Shown here one piece after another: positions 1 through 6,491 of a stretch of DNA of 11,688 nt. Every line of letters begins with the position of its first letter. Position 1 is the first letter of the stretch. The stretch is taken from contig CAYTFZ010000085.1 of NCBI GenBank assembly GCA_964437215.1, positions 1 to 11,688 on the forward strand, written 5' to 3'. The notes beneath the pieces were generated by a model. The model was not told the DNA's origin. It made no database searches and was given only the letters and a program-made list of their open reading frames with translations. Source of the stretch: JAAYAN01 sp964437215. GTDB taxonomy: Bacteria; Bacteroidota; Ignavibacteria; Ignavibacteriales; Melioribacteraceae. Position numbers and translations under genes: made by a program.

Positions 1-1
1 G

Positions 2-74
2 AGCTGGTGATGGGACTCGAACCCGCAACCTGCTGATTACAAGTCAGCTGCTCTGCCAATTGAGCTACACCAGC
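2..74 (-). tRNA. trnT: tRNA-Thr (anticodon UGU)
   Basis: The minus strand folds into a complete 73-nt cloverleaf. It has a perfect 7-bp acceptor stem (GCTGGTG with CACCAGC), D-arm GCTC/GAGC with the invariant GG in its loop, and anticodon arm GCTGA-CTTGTAA-TCAGC, whose middle loop bases TGT read the threonine codon ACA. The T arm is GCGGG-TTCGAGT-CCCAT. The discriminator base is U (window position 2). The only base seen after it is C at position 1, so whether CCA is encoded cannot be decided here. One oddity is that the outer T-stem pairs are a G-U wobble and a C-A mismatch (tRNA positions 50 and 64), leaving three solid G-C pairs. The gene points away from the methyltransferase gene on the other strand. 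Confidence 0.95.
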
Positions 75-133
75 ATTTTAAGAGTCAAAATGTAATATTT
101 TTCCTGAATCTAATCAACATTTTTCTGAAAAAG

Positions 134-163
134 TTGAAATTATTATTTTTATTTGGATATAAT
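134..163 (+). promoter_or_regulatory. sigma-70-like promoter candidate for the RNA methyltransferase
   Basis: TTGAAA (134-139) and a perfect TATAAT (158-163) are separated by 18 bases, in the 103-base gap between the divergent tRNA and methyltransferase genes. The predicted transcription start falls near 170-171, only about 7 bases before the TTG start codon at 178. The surroundings are very AT-rich, so a chance match is possible. Confidence 0.45.
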
Positions 164-177
164 AAAAAAAGTGTACT

Positions 178-954
178 TTGGAAAAGATTTCAAAAAACCA
201 GCTTAAATACTATTCTTCACTGCTTAATAAAAAGTATCGGAAAACCGAAAAAAAGTTTATTGTTGAAGGATTTAAACTTGTTTCGGAAGCTGTTAGTTCT
301 TCGTACGTTTGCGAAGCAATTATAGCAACTGAAAAAAATATTACCAACGCAAAAAAACTTTTTGTTGATTATAATTTTACATATTTCATCGCTGCGGAAA
401 AAGAATTTGAACGATTAAGCGATACTGTAAATCCGCAGGGAATTGCAGGCGTTTTTTCTGTTTCAAAGAAAAAAAGTTTTCCCCGTAACATAAAAATAGT
501 TGCCGCTTTAGAAAATATTTCCGATCCGGGCAATCTTGGAACAATTTTACGCAATTGCGACTGGTTTGGTATTTCGGATATTATTTTGAGTCCGGATTGT
601 GCCGAAATATTTAATCCTAAAACCCTTAGGGCAAGCATGGGGTCAGTTTTTCATTTGAACTTTATTTTACCTGATAATTTTTATAATGAAATTATCAGAT
701 TTAAACAAAATGGATATACGGTGTTAAATTCGGATATGAATGGTGAAAATATTTATCAATTTAAAATTCCGGAAAAAATTGTTGTTGTGTTTTCGAATGA
801 AGCTAACGGACCCACTAAACAGATAGGCGAAATTGCGGATTATAATATTACAATCCCGAAATTTGGAAATGCCGAGTCGTTAAATGTTGCCTGTGCTTCA
901 GCAATTATTCTATCGGAAATTTTTGCCGCTAATCAGATTGTCTTGCATAAATAA
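178..954 (+). CDS. SpoU/TrmH-family RNA 2'-O-methyltransferase
   Basis: This 258-residue SPOUT-class enzyme should methylate a ribose 2'-OH in rRNA or tRNA using S-adenosylmethionine. Residues 1-95 look like the SpoU substrate-binding domain (KFIVEGFKLV at 26-35). The catalytic domain carries all three SpoU motifs. Motif 1 is at 113-125 (N113, D116-P117, N119, G121 and the catalytic R125). Motif 2 is SNEANG at 206-211, with serine where glycine is usual. Motif 3 is at 226-245 (IP, then ESLNVA), which forms part of the knotted cofactor pocket. Length fits the TsnR/RlmB-like group, but the target nucleotide cannot be read from sequence. The start is TTG: an in-frame stop lies at 163-165 and the next methionine is deep inside the protein. 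No Shine-Dalgarno sequence precedes it. The 3' end overlaps the convergent DinB gene by 26 bases. Confidence 0.9.
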   Translation: MEKISKNQLKYYSSLLNKKYRKTEKKFIVEGFKLVSEAVSSSYVCEAIIATEKNITNAKKLFVDYNFTYFIAAEKEFERLSDTVNPQGIAGVFSVSKKKSFPRNIKIVAALENISDPGNLGTILRNCDWFGISDIILSPDCAEIFNPKTLRASMGSVFHLNFILPDNFYNEIIRFKQNGYTVLNSDMNGENIYQFKIPEKIVVVFSNEANGPTKQIGEIADYNITIPKFGNAESLNVACASAIILSEIFAANQIVLHK

Positions 955-1390
955 TATAATCGATTGCCGCTGGTTTTAATCCGGCGCTGGATAACAGCAT
1001 ATTAATTTGCCCGCGATGATATGAACTGTGGTTTAGGAGGTGGGTTAAAACATCGGAAAATTTATCTTCGTGATAATTTCCTTTCAGGTCAAAATAACTA
1101 ATGGTTTCTTCCAAACTTTTTTCGCTTGTCCTTTTAATATAATTTGTCCATTTAGTTGTTGATTGTTCGGAAAGAATTTTACATTCCGGAAGCGAGTATT
1201 CATCCCATGGCGAAATTGTGTGTTCTTTATTTTTACGAACGCGTTCGAACCATAAATCCTGCGCTCCGATAATATGACTCATTAGTTTTACACATTTATC
1301 GGGAATGTTATCACTTTTAGAAAGATGCGAAATAAGCGAAGTATTTGCCCAATTATTAAATTCAACCAGTTTTAGATAATGCTCTTTCAT
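929..1390 (-). CDS. DinB/YfiT-like four-helix putative metalloenzyme
   Basis: This 153-residue protein is a single DinB-family domain, predicted to be a cytoplasmic four-helix bundle. It has the family's metal-binding histidine pattern: H39 in helix 2 (SHIIGAQDLWFERV) and the C-terminal signature HLLNHSSYHRGQ at 117-128, where H121 and H125 are the expected ligands. The N-terminal FNNWAN (11-16) is also typical. DinB proteins include thiol-dependent transferases and many members of unknown reaction, and were first named from damage-inducible genes. The substrate here is unknown. The ATG lies 3 bases after the stop of the upstream outer-membrane receptor gene, so the two are probably co-transcribed. 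The TAG stop lies inside the convergent methyltransferase gene. Confidence 0.85.
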   Translation of the reverse strand: MKEHYLKLVEFNNWANTSLISHLSKSDNIPDKCVKLMSHIIGAQDLWFERVRKNKEHTISPWDEYSLPECKILSEQSTTKWTNYIKRTSEKSLEETISYFDLKGNYHEDKFSDVLTHLLNHSSYHRGQINMLLSSAGLKPAAIDYIIYARQSD

Positions 1391-1393
1391 AAT

Positions 1394-3454
1394 TTAATTA
1401 TACATATCCCACAAAATATTGAACCTGATTCCTCTGCTTTGTTTTGGATAAAAAGGTATTATATAATAATTGTTGTTTGACAGATTTTCCCAAACTATCG
1501 AAATTTGCGCGCGATCCTGAATTCTTCCGGATATAAATAAATCCAGCTGATAGTTTGAAGGCGTTACGCTATTAACGTATTTATTGGAAAAAGAATTTAG
1601 ATTATTATACTTTAAGACCGGAATTATGTTTTCGTGATCGTAAATGCCGTTATCTGTCTTGCTGAAAGCATAAAAATTAATTCCGGCTTTAAGATTTAAG
1701 TTATTACTGAATAAGATATTTTTATAATAAAGTCCTGCAAACAAAGTATATTCAGGAAAATCGATTTTCTGTTTTGCTTTATAAAAATATGATGTACCGT
1801 TAAAATCAAACTGCAATTTCCAAACATCCAAGCAAAAATTAAGATTTGTTCCGAAACGGGTATTGTTGCGGAAAGAATAGAATTCGTCGGAAAAAACCGC
1901 TGCAGAATCGTAAACAGTATAAACCGAAGTAAAAATGTGGTTTTCGGTTTTTAGAGTAAAAAAGGAAAGATTTCCGCTGAGGAAATTGTTTTTATACTTT
2001 ATTCCGATTTCGGATGATACGGTTTTTTTAATTCTGTTTCCGCGATATTTATCGGTAATGGTTTTTTCGAGCAGAGAAAAAGGCAATTCCGTAAACGATA
2101 ATCCGGCATAAAATATAAATGTTGAATCGATATTTGCAGTAATATCGCTGCCAAAAGAGAAATAATTTCTATTGTCATCTTTATAATTTTTGAAAAATAT
2201 TGATGGAGTTAATGCAGAATCCATTAAAAAATACTTTAAACCTGCCGCAAGCGAAATAGAATTATCGAATTTCTCATTACCGAACAATTCTCCGGAATAT
2301 TTAACTTTTTCAAAGTTTAGTCTCGCATCAATATTCAATCTGCCGGCATTCAAAATTTGCCGTATTGTGCTTCCGTAAGCAGTATATTTTTTGTTTCGGA
2401 AAATTATTTCCTTTTCATCAATTTTGCCGCTGCTTATTTCGTTTTGCCTGAATTGATCGAGATTGAAGTAATGATAAAATGAAATTGAAGCTGGCGAATT
2501 CTTAACCATTTCGGCATCGATAGAAAAGTTGAAATTGTGCTGAAGATTTTTTGAATACCTGTTTTCGAAATAAACATTATCGTTGTTGTATTCAAACACC
2601 GATAATTCGTTTTCGATTGTGTTATTATCCGGATCGATGCCTCCGGAAAGTCCCGATTGCGAAAATAAATTGCTGTAGTTTCCGGTAATTGAAAAATTAT
2701 CGGAAAAATAATAACCTGTTCCGGCCTCAATCTGCCAGGAAGAAAATGAGTTGTTTTTGCTTATTGCCGAATTACCGTTATACGAAATATGGTTTACATC
2801 AAAATAAAACGGCATTTTATTTAACAGAAAACTGTTGAAGAAAACATTTACTCTGCCTTCTTCTTCCGTTCCAAGAAAGATGCGGAGTTTTGAAACAGGT
2901 TTTACAGGGTAATAGCTATCTTTTACTAAATTAATTGCTGCCGGATTAACAGAGTTTCCATATAAAAATCCGCGCGGAAGAGGTATTATTTCAATCTTCT
3001 TTAAAGTTTCTAAAGCAATATAATTTAAATCGAAAGAGTTATTTAACCGGTTATTAAGCAGATTTCCGTTTGATAAGTAACTTACATTATTAAACCCCAA
3101 ACCGTAAATCTTTGCTTCCGATATTAATCCCGGAAGTCCGGTGCTCTTCAAAAAGCCGAAAGGCACGATGTTAAAAAGATCACCGGTAAATCTGTAATCG
3201 GTAAAAAATAAATCAACATTATAAATATTAAATCCGTAATTATTTTCACTTTGTATATTTTTCTCAAATATAAACGGCTTAAAGGCAGTTCTTTTATTTT
3301 TCGTACTGTCCTGAATCAGGGAGGAAGAGTCTGAATGAATAATTGAATCTTGTATTCCTGAAACGGAATCCTGAACAAACGATATGTTAAAATTTAAATT
3401 GGCAGCGTTTGCAGCTGTTACCAAAAAAAGCAAAACCAACAGAAATATTCGCAT
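1394..3454 (-). CDS. TonB-dependent-receptor-like outer membrane beta-barrel protein
   Basis: The 686 residues begin with a clear signal peptide (hydrophobic residues 3-14, likely cleavage after ANA at 15-17). A polar linker of about 35 residues repeats the triplet QDS. Residues about 65-180 resemble a TonB receptor plug, ending in the recognisable plug C-terminus at 151-179: the stretch IEIIPLPRGFLYG followed by AAINLVKD, equivalent to the family's 'RGP..YG....GVINI'. The rest alternates aromatic and polar residues, as in a large beta-barrel, and closes with a barrel-end pattern (YPKQSRGIRFNILW). No carboxypeptidase-regulatory domain and no clear TonB box were seen, and the last residue is Asn rather than the usual aromatic. 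The substrate is unknown. It could instead be a porin-like barrel with a vestigial plug. The DinB gene follows after 3 bases. Confidence 0.75.
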   Translation of the reverse strand: MRIFLLVLLFLVTAANAANLNFNISFVQDSVSGIQDSIIHSDSSSLIQDSTKNKRTAFKPFIFEKNIQSENNYGFNIYNVDLFFTDYRFTGDLFNIVPFGFLKSTGLPGLISEAKIYGLGFNNVSYLSNGNLLNNRLNNSFDLNYIALETLKKIEIIPLPRGFLYGNSVNPAAINLVKDSYYPVKPVSKLRIFLGTEEEGRVNVFFNSFLLNKMPFYFDVNHISYNGNSAISKNNSFSSWQIEAGTGYYFSDNFSITGNYSNLFSQSGLSGGIDPDNNTIENELSVFEYNNDNVYFENRYSKNLQHNFNFSIDAEMVKNSPASISFYHYFNLDQFRQNEISSGKIDEKEIIFRNKKYTAYGSTIRQILNAGRLNIDARLNFEKVKYSGELFGNEKFDNSISLAAGLKYFLMDSALTPSIFFKNYKDDNRNYFSFGSDITANIDSTFIFYAGLSFTELPFSLLEKTITDKYRGNRIKKTVSSEIGIKYKNNFLSGNLSFFTLKTENHIFTSVYTVYDSAAVFSDEFYSFRNNTRFGTNLNFCLDVWKLQFDFNGTSYFYKAKQKIDFPEYTLFAGLYYKNILFSNNLNLKAGINFYAFSKTDNGIYDHENIIPVLKYNNLNSFSNKYVNSVTPSNYQLDLFISGRIQDRAQISIVWENLSNNNYYIIPFYPKQSRGIRFNILWDMYN

Positions 3455-3499
3455 AAAAATTAAGTTGAAAATGATAATAAAATTTGGATTTAAAGATAA

Positions 3500-3516
3500 T
3501 GAAAATTAAATTTTCA
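3500..3516. promoter_or_regulatory. perfect 8+1+8 palindrome upstream of the receptor gene (possible operator)
   Basis: TGAAAATT-A-AATTTTCA is a perfect inverted repeat centred at 3508, 46 bases upstream of the receptor ATG. On the minus strand it lies immediately upstream of TATCTTTA (3491-3498), which resembles a Bacteroides -7 element, so a bound regulator could occlude that promoter. The sequence is AT-only except for one G-C pair per arm, and such palindromes can arise by chance in this composition. Confidence 0.25.
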
Positions 3517-3609
3517 GACAGTTATTTGTTTAATTGATTGCTTTTTATAGAAAAAAGGTAAATATTTTAAAAATAATGCCATTTTTATTAGGTTTTTTTA
3601 ATATTTCAT

Positions 3610-3641
3610 TTTGATTATGTAAAAAAATATATTTATTTTTA
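3610..3641 (+). promoter_or_regulatory. Bacteroides-type promoter candidate for the HU gene
   Basis: TTTG (3610-3613) and TATTTTTA (3634-3641) are separated by 20 bases. This matches the Bacteroidota primary-sigma pattern TTTG-N19-21-TAnnTTTG with one mismatch in the final base. Transcription would start near 3648, leaving a leader of about 43 bases that includes the AAAGG ribosome-binding site at 3678-3682. The region is highly AT-rich, which limits certainty. Confidence 0.35.
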
Positions 3642-3690
3642 ATCAGACTTTTAACTTTTAACCACAACAACTAAAATAAAGGTAAACATT

Positions 3691-3975
3691 ATGGCAAAAA
3701 AACCAATGACCAAAGGCGAAATAGTTGATCATTTTGCTGAAAAATTTGGAGTAACCAAAAAATTAGCAGGTCAAATTATTGACGAGTATGCAGCACTTGT
3801 CTACAAAGAAGCAAAGAATGACTTTACATTACCAGGTATTGGTAAAATGGTAGTTGTTAAAAGAGAAGCAAGAGAGGGCAGAAATCCTTCAACAGGACAA
3901 AAAATTAAAATTCCGGCTAAGCAAGTTCTAAAATTCCGTGTAGCTAAAGCTTGTTCGGATGCAGTATTAAAGTAA
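3691..3975 (+). CDS. HU/IHF-family DNA-binding protein
   Basis: This 94-residue histone-like protein should bind and bend DNA as a dimer in the nucleoid. The N-terminal helical part (MTKGEIVDHFAEKFG) is followed by the beta-arm signature GRNPSTGQKIKIP at 63-75. P66 is the residue that intercalates into DNA in HU and IHF. The end, FRVAKACSDAVL, matches the family's C-terminal helix, and the length is the family norm. AAAGG at 3678-3682 lies 8 bases before the ATG and is one of the better ribosome-binding sites in the window, consistent with high expression. It appears monocistronic, with its own upstream promoter candidate and a strong terminator starting 6 bases after the stop. HU and IHF subunits cannot be told apart here, so no gene symbol is given. 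Confidence 0.95.
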   Translation: MAKKPMTKGEIVDHFAEKFGVTKKLAGQIIDEYAALVYKEAKNDFTLPGIGKMVVVKREAREGRNPSTGQKIKIPAKQVLKFRVAKACSDAVLK

Positions 3976-3981
3976 TATTAT

Positions 3982-4011
3982 AAAAAGGCCCTTTTATTAA
4001 AGGGCTTTTTT
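3982..4011. terminator. bidirectional intrinsic terminator between HU and the convergent operon
   Basis: GCCCTTT (3988-3994) pairs perfectly with AAAGGGC (3999-4005) across a TATT loop. The stem extends through a G-U pair into flanking A5 and T6 tracts. Read on plus it gives a hairpin followed by TTTTTT; read on minus it gives a hairpin followed by TTTTT. It therefore can end both the HU transcript and the convergent minus-strand transcript. The TAA of the minus-strand gene (3997-3999) lies in the loop and 3' arm, so that gene's last codons are part of the terminator. Confidence 0.9.
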
Positions 4012-4512
4012 GTTTTTACTTTTTGAAAATCCCGCAGACTTTTCCATTTTTTTAAGCAAATTATCATATAATTCCTTCGAAACAGAACTAAGAATTATTT
4101 TAAGTAGTTCGTCGTAATTTTCTAAATGCCTGTATATCCCAATTTTAATTTTACCAGCTGCTGCTGTAATGTATATAGGACGGCTGTAATTACCGTTGAA
4201 AATTCCACCCGAAATATCTTCAATTTCTGGAAACCTAATTTCAACTTCATTTTTTTTGCCTAAGAAATTTTTGCAGATAATCTTTTCGGAATTACTTTCT
4301 ATTGTAAAAGGAAAATATTTTTTTATTTTTATATAAAACTTGATAATAATGTAAAGCAAAAGTATATGGATACTAAGCGGAAAAATAAAAAACCAGGAAT
4401 TCAATAATCCGCCAAGAGCATATAAAATATAAATAATCATAATAAAGGAAAGGGGAATAAAACTGTATTTAAGTATCAATTTTGCTGGAAAAGAGTATTC
4501 GAATATTCTCAT
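3997..4512 (-). CDS. small two-helix membrane protein with PH-like cytoplasmic domain (hypothetical)
   Basis: I do not recognise a named family. The 171-residue protein has two hydrophobic segments near the N-terminus (about 15-34 and 40-60) separated by a short turn, so both termini are probably on the same side. They are followed by the basic stretch KIKKYF, which suggests the remainder is cytoplasmic. Residues about 68-145 have an alternating strand pattern and a final amphipathic helix (NYDELLKIILSSV). This layout resembles small bacterial PH-domain membrane proteins, but that comparison is by shape only. The C-terminus is rich in Lys and Ser. The gene starts 7 bases after the S9 peptidase stop and is the last gene of the minus-strand cluster, ending inside the bidirectional terminator. 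Confidence 0.75.
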   Translation of the reverse strand: MRIFEYSFPAKLILKYSFIPLSFIMIIYILYALGGLLNSWFFIFPLSIHILLLYIIIKFYIKIKKYFPFTIESNSEKIICKNFLGKKNEVEIRFPEIEDISGGIFNGNYSRPIYITAAAGKIKIGIYRHLENYDELLKIILSSVSKELYDNLLKKMEKSAGFSKSKNKKAL

Positions 4513-4519
4513 AATTTAA

Positions 4520-6433
4520 TTATCTTAAGTTGTTTATATTTTTTGTGTCGGTTCTTCCGCCAAGATATCTGTATAGAAAATCTTCAATTGTCTGGAATAA
4601 TTCAATTCTGTTTTCTTCAATAATAAAATGATGTCCTTCGTTCTCCTTAAATACAGTTGTTACCTTAACATCATTTTTTCTAAGGTCTTCAATATATTTA
4701 TCAATTTCTTTATAATCAATTTGAGTATCGTTTATCCCATAAGAAATAAGTACAGGGCATTTAACCTTATATGCAAAAAAATACGGCGAAGTGTTATAAA
4801 GCTGCACAGAATCTTCAACCGGATGACCTATCATTTCGTACATCATTTCCCGTAAAGGTTCGTAGCTGGGAGGAATTTCTTTTAATATCGAAAACAGATT
4901 TGTAGGTCCGCTCATAGAAATTCCGCATTGATATTTTTGGGGATAAGATGTTATGCCCATCAGTGCAGCATATCCGCCAAAAGAGTAGCCCATTATTGCA
5001 ACTTTGTTCGGGTTTGTCAATTCTTGTTTTATCATCCAGCTGAGACCGTCATCAATATCATCCTGCATTTTCTTTCCCCATTGCTTAAACCCGGCGGTGT
5101 AGAATTTTTTGCCATATCCTTCGGAACCCCGGTAATTTACCTGTAATACTGCATAACCTCTGTTTGCAAGAAACTGAACCAGGTGAAAATATTGCCATGT
5201 ATCGCGCAGCCAGGGACCTCCGTGAGGCATAACTACAGTTGGCAGATTATTTTGTTCGGAGCCTTTGGGTAATGTAATATAGCCATTAATTAAAATACCA
5301 TCGCGAGACGTAAAGCTAATTGGTTTCATCTCGGAAAGATAATATTTATTTAAAGCAGGATTATCGGTAGAAAGTTTGCTAAATTCATTGTTCAGTAGAT
5401 TGTAATAATAATATTCTCCCGGATTGCGGTCGGATGTAATTTTAACAATAAACTTAGTTTCATCTTCATTTGCATCGGTAATAGTTACTTCTTCATCAGT
5501 AAAATTACTTTTAATTTTGTTTAAAAATATTTCAAAATCTTTATCTAAGAAATAAAATTCTTTTTTTTCGGAATAATATTCCGCAGCGAGCGGTTTTAAA
5601 TGCTTTTCGGACCAGAAAATATTATTAACATCCACAAAAGGATTCTCGTACACTATTTCAGTTTCGTTTCTTTTGGCAAGGTCGTATTTTACTAATGCTT
5701 TTTTATCCCTATTAAGATTAGATAACGCATAAATATAATTATTATCACTCGAAAAAAATAAAGGCATAAACTGATCGTAATAATCAATTAGCATCAGCGG
5801 TTTAAACTTCGGACTGCCTGAATCGCGGTAGAGAATGCCGTTTTTCCTTCCGTCTGTTGCAATTGCAATACGTATTTCGCCGGAATTATCGGGAATCCAC
5901 ATTATTACATTTCCCGGATTACGCATGATTTCTTCATATTTCCCGGTATTAATATCAAGTTTATATACATCATTGAACGATTTCCCGCGAATATTCATTT
6001 CAACAAGGATTTTATCTTTCTCATTTTTTAGGATTTGAATAACATTTACAGAGCCGTTTATCTCATTTGTGAGGGCTTTTTCATCTTTCCCGTCTTTTTT
6101 TACCGAAAAAATCTGATATTTCTCATCTCCTTCGTAATCCATCATATAAACTAAAACATCATTGTTTACCCAAAAATAATGTAAAATATCCCGCGAAGTG
6201 CCGGTTATACGCTTTACTTCGTTTGTTTCAATATTTTTTACAAAAATATTTAATCTTTTTTCCCAGGATTCGAGATAAGATATATTCTTCCCATCCGGCG
6301 ATAATTTAAAAGCCGACTTAACTGGATTTTCAAAAAAATCGTTGATAGGAATGATAGGAGGCTGTTTTTCGCTGCTGCAAAAGTTAAGCAGTAACGGTAA
6401 AAATAATATTATAAATAGCGAAGTAACTTTCAT
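4520..6433 (-). CDS. S9-family (prolyl oligopeptidase-type) serine peptidase, probable lipoprotein
   Basis: With the ATG at 6433 the protein has 637 residues. Residues 1-18 are a hydrophobic export signal ending LLLNFC, with C19 a probable lipidation site although Phe at -1 is unusual. A beta-propeller region follows (about 35-360; for example SPDGKNISYLES), as in the dipeptidyl-/acylaminoacyl-peptidase branch, where it gates access to the active site. The C-terminal alpha/beta-hydrolase (about 375-625) has the nucleophile motif GYSFGG with S484, D569 in YGIND and H601 in EGHHF. It also contains HGGPW, the usual oxyanion-side loop. It should cleave short peptides in the periplasm or at the envelope. 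The frame opens further upstream to a TTG at 6484, but that would put 17 polar residues before the signal peptide, so the ATG is preferred. It lies 58 bases after the photolyase stop. Confidence 0.93.
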   Translation of the reverse strand: MKVTSLFIILFLPLLLNFCSSEKQPPIIPINDFFENPVKSAFKLSPDGKNISYLESWEKRLNIFVKNIETNEVKRITGTSRDILHYFWVNNDVLVYMMDYEGDEKYQIFSVKKDGKDEKALTNEINGSVNVIQILKNEKDKILVEMNIRGKSFNDVYKLDINTGKYEEIMRNPGNVIMWIPDNSGEIRIAIATDGRKNGILYRDSGSPKFKPLMLIDYYDQFMPLFFSSDNNYIYALSNLNRDKKALVKYDLAKRNETEIVYENPFVDVNNIFWSEKHLKPLAAEYYSEKKEFYFLDKDFEIFLNKIKSNFTDEEVTITDANEDETKFIVKITSDRNPGEYYYYNLLNNEFSKLSTDNPALNKYYLSEMKPISFTSRDGILINGYITLPKGSEQNNLPTVVMPHGGPWLRDTWQYFHLVQFLANRGYAVLQVNYRGSEGYGKKFYTAGFKQWGKKMQDDIDDGLSWMIKQELTNPNKVAIMGYSFGGYAALMGITSYPQKYQCGISMSGPTNLFSILKEIPPSYEPLREMMYEMIGHPVEDSVQLYNTSPYFFAYKVKCPVLISYGINDTQIDYKEIDKYIEDLRKNDVKVTTVFKENEGHHFIIEENRIELFQTIEDFLYRYLGGRTDTKNINNLR

Positions 6434-6491
6434 AATTAACAATTTTATGATTTTATTAGACGGATTAATACTTTTTTGTTTCAAAAAGATA

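Noticed and set aside
134..325. 63-codon plus-strand frame overlapping the methyltransferase start
   Set aside because: It is a shifted frame of the methyltransferase, has no family features, and starts at the -35 element.
3495..3515. Fur box upstream of the receptor gene
   Set aside because: Only the first eight bases fit the 19-base consensus well; the rest matches no better than AT-rich background.
6434..6484. 17-codon upstream extension of the S9 peptidase from a TTG
   Set aside because: It would place a polar stretch before an otherwise ideal signal peptide, and the in-frame ATG at 6433 is the better start.
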